From assembly GCF_900005765.1 (NCBI RefSeq), contig NC_041687.1:1-64000 (forward strand): a DNA stretch of 64,000 nt. The letters run 5' to 3'. The position numbers and the translations under genes were made by a program. The notes below the pieces were generated by a model that saw only the letters and a list, made by a program, of their open reading frames with translations, was not told the origin of the DNA and did no database searches. The stretch comes from Plasmodium relictum (Eukaryota > Apicomplexa > Aconoidasida > Haemosporida > Plasmodiidae). Position 1 is the first letter of the stretch, and every line of letters starts with the position of its first letter. Shown piece by piece: positions 47,801 through 60,115 of the stretch.

Positions 47801-50058
47801 TCAATTCAGCTATTGAAAAATTAATAGAAGAATCAAAAAAAATTCAGGAAAAAGAAGATACTATATTTTTCTCTGATTTATTAGAATTTTGTGATGAATA
47901 TATGAAGAGTGATGATGAATTTGACATAGAAAATGAAGAAGCTGAAAAAAAAGAAAAATTAGGAAAAGAAAAAGAGAATAGAGATGAAAACAAAGAAGAT
48001 ATAAAAAAGGATGAAGAGATAAAAGAGAAGGAGGAAAAGGAAAATGAAAAAAAAATACAGAATCATGAAAAAGAGAAAATTAAACAAGATATCCAATTAG
48101 ATAAAATTATAGAAAATGGAGATGAAGAAAAAGATAAAGTAGATATAAATGAGAAAGAAAAAAAAAATTGTAGTGAAATGAAAAATGAGTTAATAAATAA
48201 TCAAAAAAGACATGAAACAGAAAATAGTGAACCTTTAAATGAAATTTCCTTAAATTTAAAAAGAGAGCATGATTTAAATGTTGATAATTTAACAGATACA
48301 AATAAAAAACAAAATGAAAAAAACATTGAAAAAAATAATAGTAATAATATAGGACTATTAAACGAAAAAGGAAAAAAAGAAAATAATATAAGTGAAGATA
48401 TGCAAATGAGCTATAAAAATGAACAAAATAAGCATACCGGTACGAGTGCCTGCATAAATGATTTAAATAATGATATAAATAACTCAAAGAAAAAGGAAAT
48501 AAAATATGAGAATAACAAAAAAAAAGATTATAAAAAATATTTAAAAATTTTAATGGATCCTAAAAATTTAACCACATTAACACAAATAATTGATTTTTGT
48601 TTAAATACAGATTGGAATATACTGCAAAAAAAAAAAAATAAAAAATATTTTAAAGATAAAGGAGTAGGAGGAGTAAGAATAGTACCCAAACCACAAAAAT
48701 TCTCAAAAGAGTATGAACAAATTATTAGTATAGTATTTTTTCAGTGGATTAAACTAAGTAATTTAAGAAATACAGATAATCCAAATCAAAATTATGTTCA
48801 ATTTTTTCAAAAGATATCGAACCAAGGGTTGTTAAGAATAGATAACAACACTGATAAATTTTTTACTGTGTGTATTTATAAGGCAGTAGAGAGAGCATGT
48901 AACATTTTAAACCCATATGCACAGAGAAATGAAAAAGAAAATATCACAAATTCTTTAGATGAACTTTTATCAAACAAAATTAATTCAAATTTTGTAATCC
49001 AAGTGAATGAAAATGATATTAATGATAATGTATCAAAACAAAAAAGAAATGCAAATAGTCCTACTAATGATACTGATTATAAAGATGTTATAGAAGTAAA
49101 AGAAAAAAATAAAAGTATAGTAAACGGAATAAATAAAGAAAATGTAAATTATACTGAAAATGAAAATGAAGAATCATATAAAAGAGAAGATAAACATGCG
49201 ATAAAAGAAAGTATGAAAGATTTCACTGAAAATTTAAATGATAAAAAAAAAGAAGAAATAATTGAACATAATGAAAATGATAATAACGTGGAAAAAGAAA
49301 GAGAACAAAAAATACCTATATGCCAAGAAGTACATAATAATGATCATATGTATAATATGAATGAAAAATTTTTAAAAAATGAAAAAACTTTTACAAATAT
49401 CGAATATTCAAGAGATTCTGATGATAATTATTCCGATGTATCATCTACAAACTTAACTTTTTATTCAAATATATCTAATTATGATAAATCTTCTTCAGAA
49501 GATGAAAAAAGTCACATTTATTCCATTGAAAATGATAATAATGCAAAACATATGAAACAAAGGAAAGATGAAATTCTAAAAAAATTGTCATCAGACATAA
49601 ATGAATCTATAGGAATTGATGTATCAGAATCTGATGAAGAATTGGATAAAAAGGAAACAAAGTTGAAACAGAAAAAATATTTAAAAAAAGATGAAAAAAT
49701 TAAAATTGATCATAAAAAGGGTAACAAACAGAGAATAAAAAACAAAAAAGAAAATATTATATTTTTAGGAAAGAGTGAAAAAGAAGGGGAAGAAGTAGAA
49801 GAAGAGGAAGATGAAGTAGAGGAGGAAGATGAAGTAGAGGAAGAAGATGAAGAAGAGGAAGAAGAGGAAGAGGAAGAGGAAGAAGAAGAAGAAGAAGAAG
49901 AAGAAGAAGAAGAAGAAGAAGAAGAAGAAGAAGAAGAAGAAGAAGAAGAGGAAGAGGAAGAAGAAGAAGAAGAGGAAGAGGAAGAGGAAGAGGAAGAGGA
50001 AGAAGAGGAAGAAGAAGAAGAGGAAGAAGAAGAGGAAGAAGATGAAGAAGAAGAATTG

Positions 50059-50090
<32 letters not shown>

Positions 50091-52248
50091 AGAAGAGGAA
50101 AAAGAGGAAGAAAAAAAAATAGAAGTGAAAGGGAAAAATATTACGAAAAATAATAGACAAAAAAAAAATATATACTTAAATTTAGAAGAAAATGCTCTTT
50201 TAACTGACACATTAGATACTTCATCAGTTGATGCATTAGCGAAAATGATCATATGCATGATGAAATTAGTTGATTCACAACAAATATCTCCCTTTATTTT
50301 GTTTCAAAAGGCTATGAATGTATTATGCAGAATTGTTGTATATGAATCGAGAAAAAACAAAAGAAATTTTAATCAAAGGCCATATTTTAGGTTATTTTTA
50401 TCTCTTTTAATTGAAATAAGTAAAAACGAAAAAGGTTCTGAGAATTCATATAATAAATGTATATTAGCATTGGGCTATTATTTGAGTATTTTGAATCCTT
50501 TGCGTGTCCCTATGTTTGTTTTTGCATGGTTGGAATTAATTAGTCATAAATTATTTTTACCTAAAATTCTAAAAACTTCGAAAGGGTGGTGTATATATAA
50601 TAAATTACTAATTTATTTGCTAGAGTTTTTATATATATTTTTGAAGAATGCATATTTAACACCATGCATTAAAATATTATATAGAGGAATTTTAAGAACT
50701 CTATTAATATTATTACATGATTTTCCAGAATTTCTCTGTGTATACAATTTTTCCTTTTGTAATTCTATACCACTAAATTGTGTACAACTAAGAAATCTAA
50801 TTTTATCAGCTTTTCCAAGAAATCTTAAATTACCTCATCCATTTTATCCTAATTTGAAGGTGGATTTATTACCTGAAATGAAAGTCGTTCCAGTTATTTT
50901 AAATAATTTTACATTTATATTAATTGATTATAAAATTAAAAAGGATGTAGATAATTATTTTGTAACAAGAAACATAAATTGTTTAAAAAAAATACATAAA
51001 AAATTAATGATAAAAAACAAATTGAAAGCATTATATTTAAAAACTAAATATAATATAGCATTAATTAATGCATTAGTGTTATATATAGGAATGTCATTAC
51101 CATCTCAAATATTAATGATTGATAAAGCATCAGAAACACATCCTGCATTAGAAATTATTCTTTATTTAACATATAAATTAGATATGGAGGGTAGATATTA
51201 CTTATTATCATCAATAACTAACCATTTAAGATATCCAAATGCTCATACCCATTATTTCTCATGTCTTTTGTTGTGGATATTTAATATATCAAAAATAGAA
51301 ATTATTAATGAGCAAATTACAGGAATATTATTAGAAAGGCTAATTGTACATAGACCTCATCCATGGGGTTTGCTAATAACATTTATTGAACTTATAAAAA
51401 ATCCAATTTTTAAATTTTGGCAATGTTCTTTTGTTCACGTTGCCCCTGAAATAGAAAATTTATTTCAATCAATTGCTCATTCCTGTTTAGTGAATCAAAT
51501 GGAGCATTTAAACAATAAACAAATGAATAATAATAATGCTAATAATACAAATGTTAATATAAATGTTAGTAATATTAACAGTATGAACAATTTAAATGTT
51601 AAAAATAAAAATGTTAGTAATGATAGAAATAGTGATATAAAAAATATTATCAATATGGATGATGTTAATTCAATTAAAAATCCGAATATAAATTACAATA
51701 ACATTAATAATGCAAATATGTACAACTTAAAAAATTTCAATATTAATAATGTTAATTTTAATAATACTGGAAGTTTCAGTAACAGCGATATTATTAGAAA
51801 AGCCATGGATAAAAATTTAAATAAATATATTGTAAAAAATAACATTTTAGGAAATAATGCATCATTAAATATAAATAATATTCCGAAGAATTACAATAAT
51901 TATAATGATAACATTGTTAGTACTGAAAATTCTAATTTTAATAAAAATATTTTTAGTAATTATATTATGTCTAATTCAGTTGACAATAGTGAAAATGATA
52001 AATACTTTAATACTCAATTTCGTGATAATAAAAATTTAGATATTGATGTGGAGAACAAATACGGTGAAATAAAAATGGATATAAAAAATGCTAATTTTAC
52101 TTCTAACGAAAACAGCAAAAATATTAGTGCCAATAAAAATATAAATAGTAATAATAAAAATATTAATAATTTAATTAATGTAAGTAATTTTTATAATTTA
52201 AAAAATATTACTAATAATTCTAATATAATGGATAAAAATTTCGATTGA
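41818..52248 (+). CDS. NOT1: CCR4-NOT complex scaffold subunit NOT1 (misassembled)
   Basis: An uninterrupted frame of 3476 codons as given, including 100 undetermined codons. NOT1 is the scaffold of the CCR4-NOT deadenylase that starts mRNA decay. Visible parts in order are an alpha-helical N-terminal region with Asn-rich insertions, and a DUF3819-type CAF40-binding segment at about residues 1366-1465 (QIQPSLKKVVPIAVDRA, MIASLAGSLALATCKEPL). Highly charged low-complexity regions follow, then a poly-Glu tract. The conserved NOT1 C-terminal domain spans about 2795-3230 (NPLRVPMFVFAWLELISH, GRYYLLSSITNHLRYPNAHT, HRPHPWGLLITFIELIKNP). An Asn-rich tail ends the protein. A 367-codon block (residues 171-537) recurs identically at 638-1004 around the gap. 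Removing the gap and one copy would leave 3009 residues, the more credible length. Confidence 0.95.
42328..43428 (+). repeat. 1101-bp duplicated block, copy 1 (assembly artefact)
   Basis: It reads the same as 43729-44829 throughout, by base and translation comparison, at an offset of 1401 bp. Its right end abuts the N run exactly, as expected when the two sides of an unclosed gap carry the same sequence. Confidence 0.93.
43429..43728. other. Assembly gap (300 N)
   Basis: Exactly 300 undetermined bases inside NOT1. The flanks are copies of one sequence, so the true gap is probably zero or negative. Confidence 0.99.
43729..44829 (+). repeat. 1101-bp duplicated block, copy 2 (assembly artefact)
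   Basis: Its left end abuts the N run, and it continues at its right end into unique NOT1 sequence. Because 300 + 1101 is divisible by three, the reading frame survives and the error is easy to miss. Confidence 0.93.
49786..50112 (+). repeat. GAA/GAG tract encoding about 100 Glu in NOT1
   Basis: Near-continuous GAA and GAG codons with a few Asp, Val, Leu and Lys interruptions. Mixing of GAA and GAG shows it is not a single fresh slippage product. The opposite strand is therefore a long CTT/CTC purine-pyrimidine asymmetric tract. Confidence 0.95.
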
Positions 52249-53806
52249 ACATAGAGAAAAAAAAGAAAAAAAAAATGTAACTTTTTTAGATATTATCTCA
52301 TAAATTTATATAAATGATTCTATATATGCATTATATATATAGAAGTCACTAAAACAAGAGCTTATGGAAATTTCATTATCTTATTAAAATACAAAAACAA
52401 TATATGAAAAAAATGTGTTGGAGTTGAATGATGAATAAAAGTTAAAATAATAAAAAAGAAAATAAAGAAAAAACATATATTTATTTAAAGGAATTATTAA
52501 AATTTTTATAAGATATTGATTATATATTTTACTTTTATGTAGTTCATAAAATATTCTTATTTTTAATAGATGTAATTCTAATTTTTTTTTTTTTTTAAAT
52601 TAAATTCGTTGTTTTTTTTTTTTTTTTTATAATTATTAATTTTTTTTTAAAACTTATTAGAAAAAAAAAAAAAATTTGTATTATTTGAATTGTTGAAAAA
52701 AATATAATTCTTCACAAAATAATCATTTCTTTTTTACATAACTGTTAAACATTATTTTAAATTTTCTACTAAATTGCTTTTTAAAAGAGTAGTAACTAAA
52801 AAGAAAAAAAATAAATAAAAAAAGGAGTTTTCACATGATTTATAAACCTACTGTAATTATATGCTTGTTTGTAACATATATTGAAATTAATTTTTTTAAT
52901 TATTGAAGCATGGATTTATTAATTATAGTACATATATATACAACTTTTTAAATTAAATATTAAAGGATCACAATTCCTAAAACTTATTTTTTTATTACAT
53001 TAATTTTTTAAACTTAAGTTTTTATATATAAATTTGTATTATATTGAAAGTATTATTTTCAAGCATTTTAATAAATAATATAATGAACATTAGTTATCTT
53101 AAATAATATTAATATGTTACATTTATATATTTTAAATATAGCATAAGATTAGCTATCAATTTTTTTATTTATTAAAATTAAAATAATTAATAGAACAAAA
53201 AATAAAATAAAATATATTTCTATTAATTCTTAAGAAAAAATACCTTAATATGGAAAAAAAGAAGACTCCAATTTTATTTTTCTTCTATTATTACTTAAAT
53301 TTACATATTCTTACAGTTAAGATTTTATATTCCTTTTTTCTTTTGTCATAAACTATATTTCTAAAAATGTGTATACATAAATAAATATATGTCTATATTT
53401 TTTTCTTTTATTTTCGTATACATATATATATATATTTTATTTATTCAAAATTCCGATAAGACACTTTTAAAAATTATAGAAAAAAATTTATTTACAATAT
53501 TTTGAAGGTATTTTCATTTTTATTAGAAGTATAAAATATTATAATTTTGTTAATTATATGTTGAATCATTTAGAAAATTATGAAGCTAAAATTTTAATAT
53601 GATTATATATATATCCACATATATTATACCCCAATATTATGCATATTACTATTTTAATTTTTAAACAAAATATATTTAAATAATAATTTTAAATATAAAA
53701 AAAAAAGTTGTTACCAATATTATTTTATTTTTATTTTAATATTATTTTATATAATTTATTATTACTATTTATTATTTATTTATTTTTTTTTTTTTTTAAT
53801 TTAATA
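52249..53806. other. Spacer between NOT1 and the RIIa-domain gene
   Basis: About 1.5 kb of A/T-rich sequence with poly-T runs at about 52580-52630 and near 53785. No gene is recognised. Confidence 0.6.
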
Positions 53807-53992
53807 ATGGAAAGTAAAAATGAATTTGAATTTAAAAAAGTTGAACATCTGAATTTAGAATGTTTTAAAATACCTATATTTTTTGAAGAAATTTTATCAG
53901 AGTTCATAGCACAATTAATAAGAAGTCATCCCAATAATGTATATCTTTTTGCTTTTAATTATTTTGATGAGAAATTAAAAAATTGTGAATGA
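53807..53992 (+). CDS. Small RIIa-type docking-domain protein
   Basis: An ORF of 61 residues starting MESKNEFEFKKVEHLNLE and containing IPIFFEEILSEFIAQLIRSH then PNNVYLFAFNYFDEKL. This fits the RII-alpha dimerisation/docking pattern (IP-x-x-x-x-x-LL-x-x-F-x-x-x-x-L-R-x-x-P-x-x-x-x-x-F-A-x-x-YF), seen in PKA RII subunits, ropporin/SPA17-like proteins and radial-spoke proteins. Such domains form four-helix dimers that bind amphipathic AKAP helices, often in axonemes. The upstream in-frame Met at 53708 would add a poly-Phe/Leu stretch encoded by a T-run and is rejected as a start. An axonemal role in male gametes is inference. A further exon downstream cannot be excluded, but the frame ends in a plain stop. 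Confidence 0.7.
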   Translation: MESKNEFEFKKVEHLNLECFKIPIFFEEILSEFIAQLIRSHPNNVYLFAFNYFDEKLKNCE

Positions 53993-54050
53993 AAAATAAA
54001 CGAAAAAAACAATTCATATAACTTATTCAATAAAATTTCCTTTTTCTGTA

Positions 54051-56304
54051 TCACATTGATAAAACATTAATCAAAGACTCAATATTAATTTCTATAGTAG
54101 ACACTAAATAATAAAAGAAAAAAAAAAAAATTGAAATTATATATAAAAAAAATATATATATAAAAGTAATAAAAAAATAAAAATAAATCTACACTTATGT
54201 CATTTCTATTTATATATTTATTTATATTTATGCATTTACAAAATTTGGATATATTTTTTATTCTTACCAGGTATATCAATAGTAAAATTTTCTAAAACTT
54301 TTGGATGAATTATACCCAATACACCAAATTTAAGATTGAATGGATATAAAATAATATCAACTATTCTTTCATTCAAAAAAGAGGAATCTGAAAAAAAGAG
54401 AATTGAATAAGTGCAAAAAGATAATAAAAAGAGAAAAATACAAATTTGAAAATAAAAAAGTGAAATAAATAATGATTTTTTGGATTAATAAATGTTTTTT
54501 ACATATATAATAAACATTTCATATACATGCAATATGAATTCGATATAACACTACAAATGTTCATTAAAAAACAAAAATTATTTATAAATTTATTTTAAAT
54601 ATATATATATATTTACGTATGCATACCCTTCTTTGGTACCAGTTTATAGAAAATATCTGATCGAACATAAATATTTTCTTTTTTTTTTTCTTCTATTTTA
54701 TAATCACTAAATAAATTAAATTCTTTTAAAACAGTTTCTAAAATTCCATGTAATTCTTCTAATCCTGCTGTAAACTTATCAGCAAATATGATTGATAAGT
54801 GTCTTTTGTTAATTGCATTAGTATCTGTTGTATTATAAGATGTATATGCTACATCACCAATTTCAAAAAAGCGTAATGGCAATTCTCTATGTTTATTTGC
54901 CGACAAAAATTTCAATAAATTTACAATTAAAGATGTTCTAACAATTTCGTATTCAGATGTTTTGGAATTCAATATTTGAACAGGAGGTGCTAGTGGATTA
55001 TACTCTTCAATATTAATTTTAACATCATAATTCATATGATTTCTCAACATATAATCATAATTCTCTTTTTTTGATAATAAGGTGTTTGTCATAACTTCTG
55101 AATACCCGCATTCCACTAATACATTTTTAAATAAATCAGAGCATGTGTTTAATAAATTTTTTTTCGCAAATTCATTATATTGATGTAATATATTTCCATA
55201 ACCATAAGCTATTGCAATATCTTCAATTATATCACAACAATGCATTATATCTGATCTATAAAAAGGTATTTCAATAATAAAAAAAAATTCATCAATAATT
55301 TTTATAGGTATCATCATTTTTTTTAATAGCTTCTCAATGGATTCCACAGTTATATTTGAAATTCCAGATAATTTTCTAACATAATCGATATCACATTTTA
55401 ACATTTTTTTTTGAAATATTGGATATAAATATGAATTCCCCTTTTCCAGCTGGTGTTTTTCATTATATTTCACCACAATGGAATAAATAGAATACTTAGG
55501 TGTACAGTATTCTGATAACATAGAACACAAAATATTTAAGGCTATTTCTGCCTTATTTTTATCAATTGCTGTACACTCAATAAATATATTTTTTGTGTTT
55601 AGAGTTATTTTGGTATGATCACAATTAATAATAGGAGGTAAAGATATAATTTTATCATCTGCATCGACAATTACAGGATATTTTTCTAAATCTTTTATAA
55701 TTTTTAAATATGGTTTTAAATTAAAGTTATCTTCATAAAAATTTAACAAATTACTTCCATTTAAATTTTTTTTTTCATTTAAAGGTATAAAATTAATTTT
55801 TTCTTTTTCTTCAAATTTATATTCTAATGGAAACTTTATTTTATCATAATCATGAATTCCTATTGCTAATATTGATCTTTTCTTTCCAATATTATGGTGT
55901 AATTTCTCTTGCAATTCAATAATATTATTATAAACATTTTCCTTTATATTCATATTTTTTAATATACAACCCACAACATAACCTCTTCTCTCATCAACTG
56001 ATTCATTAACTCTTATTATCTGATTTTCTTTCAAACATAAATCTTTATCATTATTTAGTAGTTCATAATTTATGCTTTCAAATTTTCCTAAAAAATTTTT
56101 TAATGATCTACCTAATCCTTCTATACATATTAAATCATATCTGTTAGCTGGCACTTCTATCTTATAAATTTTTTTATCATTTTTATACTCAACTTCATCT
56201 ATTTCTAAACCAAAATCAAAACATAAATCCTTTAACTTTATTTCACTGATATTTTCTCCTATTTTTTCTATTAGTTCTTCTTCATAAACAGATATCGTAG
56301 GCAT
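54051..56304 (-). CDS. Phenylalanyl-tRNA synthetase beta subunit, cytosolic
   Basis: Three exons, 56304-54627, 54387-54268 and 54103-54051, join in phase to 616 residues. The alpha2-beta2 enzyme charges tRNA-Phe; the beta subunit carries the B3/B4 editing region and the catalytic-like core. The start [17 protein letters not shown] and the segment [19 protein letters not shown] are characteristic of the eukaryotic/archaeal type. The B5/core motif [20 protein letters not shown] with AYGYGNI lies near residue 340. [31 protein letters not shown] and, in exon 2, [16 protein letters not shown] with DIP, complete the catalytic-like module. It lacks an organellar presequence, so it is the cytosolic form. 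The frame from the first exon alone runs a few codons into intron 1, so the true C-terminus needs exons 2 and 3. Confidence 0.94.
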
Positions 56305-57709
56305 TCTATAAACATATATTTTATTAATAATTTATATACAATAAAAAACGAAAGTTTTTTTTATTATTATACTGTAAAACTCAAACTTCCCTAAAATTAT
56401 CTACTTGAATTAAAATATTTAATTTTAAAAATATATATTATAATGTTAAAAATAAAAAATATATGTATATTTCATCATTTATAAAAGAGCTCTAAATCCT
56501 TATATTTTATTTAAATTACTAATATAATTTCTATATTTTTTTTTTATGTTTCTAAAGAATGTAAATATATTAGTAAATGGCATATATTATTTATAATTTA
56601 AGTTGGTGTTATATATATAAGTCAATTAAGATAATGCTTTATTTATTATACTATTAAATTTTATTTTAATTTTCCTTTTTTTATTTCATTGTTTGCGTTT
56701 TTATAATATAAAATTTAAAAATATAACCTTGTTTCTAGTTTTTTTTTTTTTCCTTTTTTTCTTTATATTAATTTTCTAAATAAGGATTTGAACATACTTT
56801 TATAAAAAAATAGAAGTGTTGTTATTAATTTTGTTAATAGTTGATTTATATATCTTTTTTTTTTTTTCCCCTATGCTTTTCCTTTAATTTCTTTTTCTTC
56901 TTTATAAACAATATTTAAGAAAAAAAAGTTTCAAATTTTCTTTACAAGCATACTTTTTTGTGTAAGCATAAATGAATTATAATAGTATTTCAATATATTT
57001 TTATTCGTTTTTTAAAATTTTTCTAATTAAATGTTAGAATTTATTTTTTGTTATCAAAGAATATTAAAAAAAAAAAAAAAAAAAGAAGTTGAACTTACTT
57101 TTTCATTCATAAATTCTTTATAAACATTTTTTTTTTAAATCAAATATATATTTCTTTTTAAAAGAAACATGAATATAATATATATTTTTTTTTTTTTTTA
57201 ACTACACGTAAGTAAAAAAAATCAAAAATAGAACATAATTTTTGTACCTTCTTTCATTATTCTTTTTTTTTTTTTTTTTTTGATAGTAAATAATTATTAA
57301 TATAAAAAAACTATAATAATCAAAAAAATATATTGTAATTAAATATAAAAACATTATAAAAAAAAGAAACTGAAACTAGATAAAAAAACGTTTATAGGAA
57401 TATTAAAAAAAAAAGAAAAATATTAGATGTTTTTAAAATGAAAAAGAGAAAAAATAATCTGGCTATCTTTTTTTAAGTAAATATTTTTATTAAAAAAAAA
57501 AAAAAAGGAAACACTACTTTCTTAGTAAATAATATAATAATATAACACTTGTATAAATTAGAAGTAGAAAAGAAATACATAAGAGTATAAATAAATAATG
57601 TTACATTATATTAAAATGTGTATTACTTAAAAATATGTGAGAAAAAAGGAGATATTTAGTAATAAATGAATTTAAGATACAAATACATTTACTGTTATTT
57701 AAATTAATT
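56305..57709. other. Spacer between PheRS beta and syntaxin genes
   Basis: About 1.4 kb lying upstream of PheRS beta and downstream of syntaxin. Many poly-T and poly-A runs of 10-18 nt. No gene is recognised. Confidence 0.65.
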
Positions 57710-59518
57710 TTATATTACTTTAAGGACAGTTAAAATAATAATTATCAAAACTAATAATGCCAAAAAAAGATAAAACATACATTTAAAATTACGAAAATAT
57801 CTATTTCTAGCTATTTCAATTTCTCGACCTGACATAACAATATTATCATGAGTGTTAACTATTTGCGAATCAATATTGTCAATATTATCTCCTTGAATAT
57901 TTATTTGCTCAGATAGCTCCTTATATAATTCTTGAATATTTATTATATCCTTATGTAATTTTTCTATTTCTTTATTTTTCTGATTTAGTATTTCTTTTTC
58001 AATATCTACGGTCTTTACAGACACAAACTGTTTTTCTTGAGAATAATTATCATCCTTTTCATTTTCTATGTATCTATCATTTTTCAATAAGTATTCATTA
58101 ATCTCATTTTTTTTATTTCCTGTAAATATATAATTTTTATACTTTTTTTTTTTTCTTTTTTCTTCAATTGTACTGTCTATACTCTGAAATTCGTTACTTT
58201 TGTAACTGTTATAATTATTTTCATATTTATTATCATAAAAATTATAATCATATATATTAATATTAAACTTATCCTTACTAGAATCATAATTTGAACTACT
58301 TTTTCTTGAAAAGTTATTAAATGAATTAAAATCTTCTAAATCATCAGGAATACTAAAATTATTGGGGTGTGAATCTTTTAATATAGTTTTATTTATATAA
58401 TTTTTTGAAGCATTTTGAAAATTATTTACTGCATTCATATAAGAATTTGATAATTTTTGCAACATCAACTTCTTCCGAACCTTGTTAATTTAAAAAAAAT
58501 ATATATTAAAAATTAATAAATAAATTTACTAGAAAAAAATTATGTAAAGTATTTAATCATATTAATAAAAAAAATAACATAAATCTAATTTTATATATCA
58601 TAACAATAAATATATATTTTATTCTCCTAATCTCTAACGAACATAAGCTATATATTAGACTATAAATTTTTTTTTTTTTTCAAATCGTACACAAATATAT
58701 ATATATTGTGCATTTTTGTTTTTTCTTTTTACAAAGAAAAGAATATAAATAATGTGATCTCTCTTCTTCGTATTTTTTTTGTTATTCTTTTATTTATGTA
58801 AATTAAGAATAAAAAATATATAAATATGTTTGTACATATATATACATACTTTTTCATTATGTGGAACATTTTTAGTACTAGAATAATTATTCAACTTCTT
58901 TTGTATCTCTTGAATTTTTGATTTCCCTTGTTGTACTAGTTTTTGCCTAAAAAATGACGATGTTAAAAGTCATATTCATTGTAATAATAATAGAATTATA
59001 ATATTCTAATAAATACTTTTCTAAATAATTTATTCAAAAATTATGTTCATTTATGCAAATTTTGGTAATACATAATATTATATAATAAATTTTTCTTTTT
59101 TGATATTATAATTTTAGTTTATATTTATCTCATTATGTTTATTTTTTTAAGTATATTTTATAATTTTTTTTTTATGAAATGCATATATAATTATTTCTAT
59201 CTTTTTATATTTCTATTTTTCTATATTTTATTACACTTTCTCTGAACTTTCAATAGAACATGATTCATTTTGACTCTAAAAAAAAAAAAAAAAAAAACTC
59301 CGTTTATATAAATATATATATGGTAACATAAAAAATTTATTTTAATAAAAAAAAAAAGTAGATTCACATATAAAGGGAATTTTACTTACAACATTTGATA
59401 TTTCCAATGTATACGATTTTATTACTTCTATATCTTTTTGAATATCAGAATTAAATTCACAATTATACACATTTTTTTCTATAAACTTTTTATTTTCGTT
59501 CTTCTTAGAATATGACAT
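57710..59518 (-). CDS. Syntaxin-type Qa-SNARE
   Basis: Four exons, 59518-59390, 59275-59235, 58946-58850 and 58480-57710, join in phase to 345 residues. It is a tail-anchored membrane-fusion protein. The N-terminal 90 residues (EFNSDIQKDIEVIKSYTLEI, KLVQQGKSKIQEIQKKLNN) are helical and resemble a syntaxin N-terminal bundle. The middle is Asn/Ser/Lys-rich. The SNARE helix lies at about 250-310 (IEKLHKDIINIQELYKELSE, then QINIQGDNIDNIDSQIVNTH) with Gln at the zero layer and the QG-[ED]-x-ID signature of Qa syntaxins. A C-terminal membrane anchor follows (MFYLFLALLVLIIIILTVL), ending a few residues later. I call it Qa from the helix pattern; which compartment it serves cannot be told. Confidence 0.85.
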
Positions 59519-59818
59519 ATTTAAAGCATTTAATTTAAAAAAAAAAAATTGTAAAAAGTAATAGTTTCAATATATATTAATATAGAACTATTTTAGGTGC
59601 TAATTTTTTAAATTTAAATCTTATTTTTATTTAAAAAGAACTTCAAGTTACAATAGTTAAAAGGAATATAGCATTTTTTTTTTTTTTATTTATTATTTTA
59701 AAAATTTATACATTTTAAATGACAAAAAATTGAAATTTACCATAGCAAAAATTTAAGAAAAAAAAAAGAAAAAATAATTAAAATTGACAATTTAAAAAGT
59801 GTGAAAAAAAATTAGAAA

Positions 59819-59874
<56 letters not shown>

Positions 59875-60115
59875 ACTATAGAAATATTTGGAACAAAAAA
59901 AAAATAAAAATAAAATATTGAAATAAAAATATACTATAAGAAAAGAAATTGAATATACCACAAATAAAAGAAATAAAAAATATATGCAATATTTTTTTTT
60001 TTTTAACAAGAACGGTTATTAAGAAAAGATATATATATGATATAAATTAAAAACTTTACAAAATTTTTATCACAAATAACTTGATATATTAAAATTGTTT
60101 AATCTTAAACTAAAC
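59519..60115. other. Spacer between syntaxin and ISWI
   Basis: About 600 bp between the ISWI 3' end and the syntaxin 5' end. It contains an (AT)n array at about 59825-59870. No gene is recognised. Confidence 0.7.
59825..59870. repeat. (AT)n microsatellite
   Basis: About 46 bp of pure AT repeat upstream of the syntaxin gene. Confidence 0.85.

Noticed and set aside
49710-50258. Poly-Ser, poly-Phe and poly-Lys/Arg frames over the Glu tract
   Set aside because: They are shadow frames of the GAA/GAG repeat in NOT1.
53708-53806. N-terminal extension of the RIIa protein as a transmembrane leader
   Set aside because: The Leu/Phe/Tyr stretch is encoded by poly-T and TTA/TAT noise; the domain begins right after the Met at 53807.
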